Source of the DNA: Corallococcus sp. NCRR
GTDB taxonomy: Bacteria; Myxococcota; Myxococcia; Myxococcales; Myxococcaceae
Length of the DNA stretch: 64,000 bases
Reading direction: 5' to 3'
Assembly (NCBI RefSeq): GCF_026965535.1
Contig: NZ_CP114039.1
Span: 62,001-126,000, forward strand
Part shown: positions 54,095 through 62,753 of the stretch, one piece after another
Layout of the letters: every line of letters begins with the position of its first letter
Numbering within the stretch: the first letter of the stretch is position 1
Made by a program: the position numbers and the translations under genes
Notes under the pieces: model-generated
What the model was told of the DNA's origin: nothing
Seen by the model: the letters and a program-made list of their open reading frames with translations, nothing else
The model's database searches: none

Positions 54095-54132
54095 ATTTCC
54101 TTTCCCGGCTGGAAATCTATACCCGGTATACT
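54095..54132. promoter_or_regulatory. Divergent promoter with palindromic -10 elements
   Basis: TATACCCGGTATA (54118-54130) is a perfect palindrome that supplies a -10-like TATACT to the plus strand and TATAGA to the minus strand. A second inverted repeat, ATTTCC-N10-GGAAAT (54095-54116), lies on the P450 side. A shared repressor site would control both directions (inference). Confidence 0.5.
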
Positions 54133-54174
54133 GGCTGCTGAACAGAGGCGCCGCCTCCCCTCCCTCGAGTCACC

Positions 54175-55149
54175 ATGTCCCGCTTCGTCCTCGCCGCCGT
54201 TCTCGCCCTGGGTCTGTCCGCGTGTTCCGACGACCCTGATGAAGTCACGCCTGACTCCGGCACGCCCATCACCGACGCGGGCACCGACATCGACTCGGGC
54301 ACGGACGCCGGGACGGACGTGGACGCGGGGACGGATGCGGGCACCGACATCGATGCGGGCACGGACGCGGGCCCGGGCAGCTCGGGCGGCTCCGGGAAGC
54401 TCGCGTGCAGCAGGACGGGCACGGTGAACACGGACGCGGGCACGCTGACGTACTGCGTGGCGCAGGTGGGCGCGACGGAGGTGAAGTACATCGAGCCGAA
54501 GCAGGGCATCGCGCCCGCGCCCATGCGGCTGGCCATCTACCTGCATGGCGACGGCGCGGCTACGTACAACGGCAGCAACCCGCGCTCGCTGTTCACGCAC
54601 GGCGGTTGGACGTACGGGCACAACACGCTCTACGTGACGGCGCTCGCGCCCAACAAGTGCGCGTGGTGGACGGTGCCTTCGCGCACGGACTGCTCCACGG
54701 ATGGGACGGATGCGGATCGCGACCTGGAGGGCAAGAACGCGGCGGAGCTGGTGTCGCTCATCGAGGCGCTGCGCAAGGGTTGGGACATCCAGGATGGCCC
54801 CATCCTCTTCGGCGGTTCGTCGGGCGGATCCATCGAGCTGACGGCCAGCTTCCTGCCGCGCTACGGCGACCGCTACCCGGGCATCTACGCGCTGAGCTGC
54901 GGCGGTGAGAAGCCCTGGTCGGGCCAGATGGACTGGGACGCGTCCAACGCGGCGCTTCGCGGCGACACGAAGTTCTGGTTCACCTACGGCGACCAGGACT
55001 TCCTCTACCAGGACATCCAGGACGCGAAGGCGTACTTCGGCAACCTCCAGTTCCCGGTGAACGACAAGGTCATCGCGGGTGCGGCGCACTGCGCGTTCGA
55101 CCAGGTGGGCCGCGTCACGGAAGTGTGGAACGAGGCCACCGCGCAGTAA
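54175..55149 (+). CDS. Lipoprotein with alpha/beta-hydrolase (esterase) domain
   Basis: A 324-residue lipoprotein. The lipobox is LSAC (C17). Residues 25-75 are a Thr-Asp-Ala-Gly repeat linker (TDAGTDIDSGTDAGTD), common in myxobacterial surface lipoproteins and coded by a 12-18-bp minisatellite. The hydrolase part has the oxyanion strand IYLHGDGA, the nucleophile S216 in GGSSGGS, an aspartate in TYGDQDF and a histidine in GAAHCAF. It resembles PHB-depolymerase/feruloyl-esterase-like enzymes. Surface exposure is inferred from the linker. Confidence 0.87.
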   Translation: MSRFVLAAVLALGLSACSDDPDEVTPDSGTPITDAGTDIDSGTDAGTDVDAGTDAGTDIDAGTDAGPGSSGGSGKLACSRTGTVNTDAGTLTYCVAQVGATEVKYIEPKQGIAPAPMRLAIYLHGDGAATYNGSNPRSLFTHGGWTYGHNTLYVTALAPNKCAWWTVPSRTDCSTDGTDADRDLEGKNAAELVSLIEALRKGWDIQDGPILFGGSSGGSIELTASFLPRYGDRYPGIYALSCGGEKPWSGQMDWDASNAALRGDTKFWFTYGDQDFLYQDIQDAKAYFGNLQFPVNDKVIAGAAHCAFDQVGRVTEVWNEATAQ

Positions 55150-55162
55150 CCGTGGTCCCCGG

Positions 55163-55199
55163 CTCCGCTTCTTGGGTGATTCCATCGCAAGAAGCGGAG
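55163..55199. terminator. Hairpin after the esterase lipoprotein gene
   Basis: A perfect 12-bp stem CTCCGCTTCTTG/CAAGAAGCGGAG with a 13-nt loop. No U-run follows, so termination would have to be imperfect or Rho-assisted. Confidence 0.5.
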
Positions 55200-55254
55200 T
55201 GCGCGGGTGAAGTGAAGTCCGTAGCGTCGCGCGCATCCTTTTGCTGGAGCCTGG

Positions 55255-55878
55255 ATGCGCCTCTACGACTATCTGCCTTCCGCGAATGGCTACAAGGTCC
55301 GCACGTTGCTCGCGCAGCTGGGACGCAAGTACGAGCTGGTGCCGGTGGACATCTTCGCGGGGGAGAGCCACACGGCGGACTTCCACGCGAAGAACCCGGA
55401 CGGCCGCATCCCGGTGCTGGAACCGGAGCCGGGGCGGTTCCTCGCGGAGTCCAACGCCATCCTGTTGTTCCTGGCGGAGGGCACACGCTTCTTGCCCGAG
55501 GACCGCTTCGCTCGCGCGCAGGTGCACCAGTGGATGTTCTTCGAACAGAACACCGTGGAGCCGAACCTCGGCACCGCGCGCTTCTGGCTGCTCACGGGCC
55601 GGCAACCGCCGGAGTCCGAAGTCCTCCGCAACCGCGTGCAGAACGGTGAGCGAGCGATGTCCGCGATGGAGCGGCACCTGGGCCGGCACGCGTTCCTCGT
55701 GGAGGAGCGCTACACCGTCGCTGACGTCTGCCTCTTCGCGTACGTGCACCTGGCGCCGGAGGCAGGTGTGGATCTGGCGCCCTACCCGTCCGTGCATGCG
55801 TGGCTGGAGCGCGTGAAGGCCCAACCCGACTTCCTGGGCCCCCTGCCGCCCTACTCCGCGAACGCGCGCGTGCGCTGA
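55255..55878 (+). CDS. Glutathione S-transferase
   Basis: A 207-residue GST. The thioredoxin-fold N-terminal domain (MRLYDYLPSANGYKVRTLL, cis-proline in RIPVLE, glutathione-binding ESNAIL) is followed by the helical C-terminal domain. It conjugates or reduces substrates with glutathione. Its end (PYSANARVR and stop) lies inside the left copy of the direct repeat that borders the toxin islet. A degenerate copy of the same end (PYSAHARVR and stop) is found at 58748-58775. Confidence 0.92.
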   Translation: MRLYDYLPSANGYKVRTLLAQLGRKYELVPVDIFAGESHTADFHAKNPDGRIPVLEPEPGRFLAESNAILLFLAEGTRFLPEDRFARAQVHQWMFFEQNTVEPNLGTARFWLLTGRQPPESEVLRNRVQNGERAMSAMERHLGRHAFLVEERYTVADVCLFAYVHLAPEAGVDLAPYPSVHAWLERVKAQPDFLGPLPPYSANARVR

Positions 55879-55930
55879 CGACTCCTGCTCGGCGGCGACG
55901 GCCTCACGGACCCTCGCGTGCGTCAGGCGG
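55848..55930. repeat. Left copy of ~80-bp direct repeat bordering toxin islet
   Basis: Direct repeat of 58745-58827, offset 2897 bp. By eye about 67 of the first 76 bases match (roughly 88%). It contains the 3' end of the GST gene and, on the minus strand, a coding remnant RLTHARVREAVAAEQE that matches the C-terminus of the hydrolase at 58776 (RLTDAEVREAVAAEQE). Confidence 0.88.
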
Positions 55931-55965
55931 CGTGGCCGAAGCCCTGGAACCGGGCGCTCCCGGGC

Positions 55966-56616
55966 TCACGGTTGGGGGCGCCACCACAGGCCCTTCAACC
56001 CCGCCTGCTCACACGCCTGCCGCGCTTCCTCGGTGTAGCAGTAGTAGAGCAACTCGGGGACGAAGAACACGGGCGGGAAGCCTCCGGGGGGCGGACGGAG
56101 CACGAGCGGCTCGGCGGCATCCTCGCCCAGGAATTCTTCTCCGCACCGATGGAAGGGCACGCCCTTCACGAGAGTGCGCTCCCGGTCGAGGCAGTCTGTC
56201 TGCTCCAGCAACTGGAGGATGACGAAGTCCTCGTTCTTCAGCGCGGGGTCCGTCACCGAATGCCAGGTCCGCCTCCGAGGGTACCCTTTGCTCACGAGGT
56301 GCCTGATGCGTTCCGAATAGATGACGGTGGGGATGAGGCGGTGGCGGAACGGGCCCACTAACTCGAGTACGCGCACCATGCGCCGGGAGAGGAGCAACCA
56401 CCCCATGGGCGAGGTGAACAGGTGATCGAGCCCGGCAATCCGCTCCAGGTCGCCGTAGTACTCCATGACCCCAGGCGCTCCCTGCTGGCGCTGATAGTCG
56501 ATACCAGGTTCGAAGAACGTCACGGACTCGAAGCCGTCGAACTCGATGAGATGAGCGTCGTAGAGATCCGCCCCCTCCGTGATGTGGGAGGCATCCGTCG
56601 CCAATGCATACATCAT
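55966..56616 (-). CDS. Immunity protein of the AHH toxin (Imm11/DUF1629-like)
   Basis: A 216-residue cytoplasmic protein. Segments such as EGADLYDAHLIEFDGFESV, GPFRHRLIPTVIYSERIRHL and TDPALKNEDFVILQ recall the Imm11/Imm43 (DUF1629) immunity families of polymorphic toxin loci; the exact family is tentative. Its ATG overlaps the toxin's TGA (ATGA), so it is made with the toxin and most likely binds and blocks its nuclease. It would protect this cell and its kin. Confidence 0.7.
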   Translation of the reverse strand: MMYALATDASHITEGADLYDAHLIEFDGFESVTFFEPGIDYQRQQGAPGVMEYYGDLERIAGLDHLFTSPMGWLLLSRRMVRVLELVGPFRHRLIPTVIYSERIRHLVSKGYPRRRTWHSVTDPALKNEDFVILQLLEQTDCLDRERTLVKGVPFHRCGEEFLGEDAAEPLVLRPPPGGFPPVFFVPELLYYCYTEEARQACEQAGLKGLWWRPQP

Positions 56617-58607
56617 GTGGTGTGTGACTCTCCGTGGGAGGACAGCTCCAGCAAGGCCAGCTTCTTCCCCGTGAGCACCCTACCGCCGCGCTGGTCCTGG
56701 ATCACCTTGATGACCGGCTCCTTCAGGCTTCCGGATTCGATGGCCCGGCGCAATTCGCTCTCGACCTTGAGGATGGCCTCTTCGATGATCTTGGGTTTCC
56801 AACTGGAGGAGCCCTTTCTGGACAGATCCTTCCAGGCGGCCTCAAGCTGGGCACGCACGAATCTGCTGTAGATGGGATGGCTGCCCGAGTGGATGAGCTG
56901 GCCTTCCACGTTGATCCCGGAGTGCATGTCGAGAATGTTCGACCCCCGGTCAATCGTGTAGCCCTTGAGCCGCTCCATGGCCGTGCGGATCAGCGGGTGG
57001 GTCTGGGCAATCTCGTCTGGGATGAGGTGGTGCATGGGATGGCCCGCGGAGAGCCGGACCTCCGCCGCCGCCCGCGCCGCCGGGCCCTGGGTCTTCTCCA
57101 CCCAATCCAGGTAGTTCTTCCGGTAGCGGGTGAAGACACTCAGGCGGGGCGTCCCCTTGCCGACCTTGAGCACCACCAATCCGTCCTCGGTCACCGTGAG
57201 CGCCCCGTACTCCTCGCCCAAGGCCTTTCCGTCCGGACGGCGTAGACGGAAGGGCTGGGAGTCCGAGCTCAACTTCTCCAGGCGGTAGCCCGCGGCCTGG
57301 AGCTCCCGCTTGAAGGCGTCGAACTCTGGCGTCCCCTCCTGCGGGATGCGGCGTCCGACGAAATCCTTGAGCTTGTCCCAGTTGGGGAGCTTCTCCAGCA
57401 GCTTCTCCAACTCGGCATCACTGAGCACGCGCTCAGTCAGGGTGGGCTCGGGCTCCGGCGTGGAGGAGCCGCCCTCTTTGACAGCCTTTGACAGCAACGG
57501 CGTGCCGGAGCCCCAGGGATTGAAGGGCAGCGGGACAGACGGGGCCGCGGTGATGGAGCCCGGCTGGAACACGGGGACACCCGCGTAGGCGCCGCCAGGG
57601 CCTGCCGCCGCCATCATGTAGATGCGGGGCGGGGTGATTCGCACGGACGTCATCAGCTTGAGCCCACGTCCCGCGTTGGTCTTCACGCCCAACAGCGCCA
57701 GCGCCGCCATCGCGATGCTCACCAGCATCCGGAGGAAGGACTTGCTGGCCTCCTTCAACTTCTCCGCGGAGCCATTGGCCTCCCAGGCCTGGGTGAGCCA
57801 CAGCTGCGCGTGCTTCAGGGCCTCCCCTCCGGCCTCGATGAGGCCGTAGGCTCCGAACGCCGCCAGGCCCAGTTGGATGAGCGCCGCCGCGAGCTGGCCC
57901 ACGCCGGTGGGCGTCGCCGCCAGGAAGGTGGACAGCGCCTCCGCGGCGATGAAGCCCACCACCATCGCGGAGATCTCCAGCCAGTTGTCCAGGATGGCCT
58001 TGCCATACTGGCCGGTGACCTCTCCGAAGAACTGGTCCGCCTGCCTCACGGAGGTGAGGACGTCCTCCAGATGCCGGGCGGCCTTGCGCGCCTGGACCAT
58101 CGCCTCGTGGGTGATGGAGCCGCTCGACACGATTCCCTGGAGCTGGTTGGCGAAGGCGATGCTCACCAGCCAGATGCGCTCGCCCGCGACCAGCCGGACG
58201 TCACCGTCGACGCGCTGGGCCCCCTTGCGGCCACTCTTCACGTTCACGTGATGAATGACATTCTCGTAGAAGCGCAGGTCCCGCCCCGGCTGGATGGCCT
58301 GCCGGTAGATGCGCGCGGCGATGGGCTCCAGGCGGTCCCCCGGACGCACTGGATAGAGCGTCGCGGCGGGCTCCGGCAGCTGGGTCGTGATGCGCAACGT
58401 CTGCATGAAACCTTGCAGCAGGTATCCCCCCACCACGGTGGAGACATAGGACCAGCCGGGCGCCTGGGCATGGTCCCGGATGACGCTCACTCGCGTTCCC
58501 GGAGGCAGGGGCGCTGGAGTCAGGCAGGCGGAGCCCTTCATCTCCGCGGGGAGCGTCCTCAGGTTGGCGCCATCCCCGTGGTCGATGAACCCGAGCTGAA
58601 TCGTCAT
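56613..58607 (-). CDS. Polymorphic toxin with C-terminal AHH nuclease domain
   Basis: A 664-residue toxin. An SH3-like segment (about 35-75) and a LysM-like motif (about 85-125, YPVRPGDRLEPIAARIY) suit cell-wall association. Helical and hydrophobic segments (about 210-265 and 285-315) may cross a membrane. A Pro-rich hinge is followed by a C-terminal nuclease region with AGHPMHHLIPD (521-531), the AHH/HNH signature. Further conserved elements are RGSNILDMH and GQLIHSGSHPIYSRFV. There is no Sec signal and no PAAR, VgrG or RHS part, so the export route is unclear. GGGAGGGGAC precedes the ATG. The immunity gene overlaps its stop by 4 bp. Confidence 0.85.
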   Translation of the reverse strand: MTIQLGFIDHGDGANLRTLPAEMKGSACLTPAPLPPGTRVSVIRDHAQAPGWSYVSTVVGGYLLQGFMQTLRITTQLPEPAATLYPVRPGDRLEPIAARIYRQAIQPGRDLRFYENVIHHVNVKSGRKGAQRVDGDVRLVAGERIWLVSIAFANQLQGIVSSGSITHEAMVQARKAARHLEDVLTSVRQADQFFGEVTGQYGKAILDNWLEISAMVVGFIAAEALSTFLAATPTGVGQLAAALIQLGLAAFGAYGLIEAGGEALKHAQLWLTQAWEANGSAEKLKEASKSFLRMLVSIAMAALALLGVKTNAGRGLKLMTSVRITPPRIYMMAAAGPGGAYAGVPVFQPGSITAAPSVPLPFNPWGSGTPLLSKAVKEGGSSTPEPEPTLTERVLSDAELEKLLEKLPNWDKLKDFVGRRIPQEGTPEFDAFKRELQAAGYRLEKLSSDSQPFRLRRPDGKALGEEYGALTVTEDGLVVLKVGKGTPRLSVFTRYRKNYLDWVEKTQGPAARAAAEVRLSAGHPMHHLIPDEIAQTHPLIRTAMERLKGYTIDRGSNILDMHSGINVEGQLIHSGSHPIYSRFVRAQLEAAWKDLSRKGSSSWKPKIIEEAILKVESELRRAIESGSLKEPVIKVIQDQRGGRVLTGKKLALLELSSHGESHTT

Positions 58608-58744
58608 GTCCCCTCCCGACTGAAGGCTGAGAGGATTCAGCCGCCTGGGCTGGGAGTGAAGGACCGTCCGGATGGGAATGACAATGACTTACAGCCGCTG
58701 TGCGGCGGGTCACCGCTCACCGGAGAGGGCTGCTTGAAGGCACA

Positions 58745-58827
58745 GCCCTACTCCGCGCACGCGCGCGTGCGCTAACTACTCCTGCTCGGCGGCGACAGCT
58801 TCGCGGACCTCCGCGTCCGTGAGCCGC
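58745..58827. repeat. Right copy of ~80-bp direct repeat bordering toxin islet
   Basis: Holds the intact 3' end of the hydrolase gene (minus strand) and, on the plus strand, a remnant PYSAHARVR followed by TAA that matches the GST C-terminus. It is the mirror of the left copy: each side of the islet has one intact and one relic gene end. Confidence 0.88.
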
Positions 58828-59702
58828 ACCGTGGGCGCGTCCGCCTTTGCTTCCCTGAGCCGCTTCGCCAGCACCTCCGTCACCGGCGCGAGCACGCTGA
58901 AGTGCGTAGCTCCGGGCACCGCGAGGAATGACAGCGGCGCGCCCCTCGCCGCCACGCGCAGCGGTTCGAACGCGTCCATGTTCCCGTGGTCCGAGCCTTC
59001 GATGACCTGCGTGGGCACGCGCAGGTGCTCCACGTAGCTCACCGGGTTGCGCATCCACAGCTCCGGTCCCCGGGCCTGCCCCAGCAGCGGGACATAGTGC
59101 GCGTACTCAGACACGTCGTGCGTCGGACCGAACACGTAGGCGCCCTTCAACCGGGGTGACAGCACCGCCGCCATCAACGCCACCGTGCCGCCCGTGCTGT
59201 GCCCCGCTACGTAGATGCGCGCGGGGTCCACGTCCGGACGCTGCGCCACGAAGTCGATGGCGGCGACCACGTCGTCCACCTCGCCCAGGAAGTACTCGCG
59301 CGCGCCCGGGCTGTCGTCTGCCCCGCGCAGTGACGGCAGCATCAACACGAGCCCCGCTTCGCGGAAGGCCCGCGCGCTCTGATCATTGCTCCGCCGCGCA
59401 GGCGCCCAGGCGAGGCCGCCAATCCCGAAGTCCATGCCGCCGTGGATCCACACCACCGCCGGCCGCTTCGCGCCTTCGCGCACGGGCGTGACGTAGGCCG
59501 CGTTCAAACCCAGCGGCGCGGGATAGCGCACCAACTCGAAGAGTTCCTTCGGCGGCGTGGGGGCGGGAGCGCGCTGCGCGGGCTCCACCTTCAACTGCGT
59601 GCGGAAGCTCTTTCGAAGATTCACGGATGTGGGCGGCGCGGGCTTGGAGCACGCGGCGAGAAACAGACAGGCGAACAGGAGAACAGAGCGGGAGGACATC
59701 AT
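58776..59702 (-). CDS. Lipoprotein alpha/beta hydrolase (dienelactone-hydrolase/S9-like)
   Basis: A 308-residue lipoprotein (lipobox LAAC). The hydrolase fold shows WIHGGMDFG (oxyanion hole), the nucleophile elbow GHSTGG, aspartate in EGSDHGN and histidine in PGATHFSV. It resembles prolyl-oligopeptidase-type or acyl-peptide esterases of the DLH group. Two ATGs are in tandem, and the first is used. Its C-terminus (EVREAVAAEQE) lies in the right direct repeat of the toxin islet, and a relic copy is found at 55881-55928. Confidence 0.85.
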   Translation of the reverse strand: MMSSRSVLLFACLFLAACSKPAPPTSVNLRKSFRTQLKVEPAQRAPAPTPPKELFELVRYPAPLGLNAAYVTPVREGAKRPAVVWIHGGMDFGIGGLAWAPARRSNDQSARAFREAGLVLMLPSLRGADDSPGAREYFLGEVDDVVAAIDFVAQRPDVDPARIYVAGHSTGGTVALMAAVLSPRLKGAYVFGPTHDVSEYAHYVPLLGQARGPELWMRNPVSYVEHLRVPTQVIEGSDHGNMDAFEPLRVAARGAPLSFLAVPGATHFSVLAPVTEVLAKRLREAKADAPTVRLTDAEVREAVAAEQE

Positions 59703-59773
59703 TCTGGGAATACGCGGTGAATCCATGTCACGGGTCCGCGACACATGCGGCGGTGTTCCGGAGGGTGGCTTGA

Positions 59774-61402
<1,629 letters not shown>

Positions 61403-61406
61403 CGCC

Positions 61407-62753
61407 ATGCGACCCGTGAGGCCTGGCCAGGAAGTCCCCCCGCGCGCGGAGACCCCGCGCGTCTTTGATTTGTCGCTGCCGGACCTGCCGCTGGAGGCCG
61501 GCGCCCGCGTGGCGCCCCACCTCGTGCGCGGCTGGTGGTGGGGGCCCCCGGAGGACCTCGCGTGGTTGCAGTCCCGCGCCCGCGTGCTTTCCGAGGACGC
61601 GGCGCGCGAAGGCCGGCTGCGCGTGGTGCGCAGGTCCGCCTCCGAGCTGCGCGACGCGGCTTCCGAGCTGCGCGACGCACGCCGCATCGGTCCCCGCCGC
61701 ACGCCGGACGCGGTGCCCACCGTGCTGCTGGTGCACGCGCTCACCGGGGACATGAACGCCGGAGGAGAAGGCGGCTGGTGGGCGCCCGTCATCGGGCATG
61801 GCCGGCCGCTGGACCCTTCGCGCGTGCGGCTGTTGTGCTTCAACAACCTGGGCTCCTGCTACGGAACCTCCGGCCCCGCGGACGAGGGCTTCCCGCAGCG
61901 CACCGACGACACCCGCTTCGGCCCCGCGCCGGTGCTGCCCAAGGGCGACCTGCGCCTGGATGAGCGCAGCCTGCCCGCCACCCTCACGCCGTGGGACCTG
62001 GCGCGCTCCATCCTCGCGGCGCTGGACGCGCTGGGCGTGGACGAGGTGGCGCTCGTCACCGGCGGCTCGCTGGGCGGCATGGTGGTGCTGTGCCTGGCGG
62101 CGCTCGCGCCGGAGCGCTTCCAGCGCATGGTGCCCATCGCGACGGCGGAGGCCGCGTCCGCGTGGGCGGTGGGCTGGAACCACGTGGCCCGTCAGGCCAT
62201 CCTGCTCGACCCCGAGTACCCCGAATCCCCCCGGCGAGGCCTGGAGCTGGCGCGCCAACTGGCGACGCTCACCTATCGCGCGGAGGCCGGACTGGAGGCG
62301 CTTCAGCCGCGTCCACAGGCGTGGTCATCACGCGCGCTGTACCCGGTGGAGAGCTACCTGGAGCACCAGGGCGCGAAGCTGGAGGCGCGCTTCGACGCGC
62401 GGTCCTACCTGGCGCTGCTGGGCGCCATGGACCACCACGACCTCGCGCGCGTGCCCACGCCGAACGGCGGCCCCGGCGTGGACCGCATCCGCGCGAGCAC
62501 GCTCACCATCGGCATCGACCGGGACGCGCTCTTTCCGCCCGAGCACATGAAGAACCTGTCCCGCCGCCTGCGCGCGCAGGGACTGCATGCCGAGTACGCG
62601 GCCCTGTGCAGCGTGCACGGCCACGACGGCTTCCTCATCGAATGGGACGCGCTCGCGCCCCTGTTGGTCCGCGCGCTGGCCCTGCCTCCGGGCGTGGACC
62701 GCGACGCCCGCCTCTCCTCCCCTGCCGGCGTCCGCGCCCGGAAGACCTCATGA
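61407..62753 (+). CDS. metX: Homoserine O-acetyltransferase
   Basis: A 448-residue alpha/beta-hydrolase-fold acetyltransferase that transfers acetyl from acetyl-CoA to homoserine. The catalytic triad is S221 (GGSLGGM), D373 (DRDALFPPEHM) and H406 (HGHDGFLIEW). The substrate-binding GDMNAGGEGGWW region is present. It is longer than usual (about 380) through an N-terminal extension. That extension includes a perfect seven-codon tandem duplication (ASELRDAASELRDA, 61638-61679). Its stop overlaps the start of the next gene (ATGA). Confidence 0.93.
   Translation: MRPVRPGQEVPPRAETPRVFDLSLPDLPLEAGARVAPHLVRGWWWGPPEDLAWLQSRARVLSEDAAREGRLRVVRRSASELRDAASELRDARRIGPRRTPDAVPTVLLVHALTGDMNAGGEGGWWAPVIGHGRPLDPSRVRLLCFNNLGSCYGTSGPADEGFPQRTDDTRFGPAPVLPKGDLRLDERSLPATLTPWDLARSILAALDALGVDEVALVTGGSLGGMVVLCLAALAPERFQRMVPIATAEAASAWAVGWNHVARQAILLDPEYPESPRRGLELARQLATLTYRAEAGLEALQPRPQAWSSRALYPVESYLEHQGAKLEARFDARSYLALLGAMDHHDLARVPTPNGGPGVDRIRASTLTIGIDRDALFPPEHMKNLSRRLRAQGLHAEYAALCSVHGHDGFLIEWDALAPLLVRALALPPGVDRDARLSSPAGVRARKTS

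Noticed and set aside
55848..58827. The toxin islet as an insertion sequence or integrative element
   Set aside because: No transposase, integrase, tRNA or terminal inverted repeats were found; only long direct repeats made of host gene ends are present.
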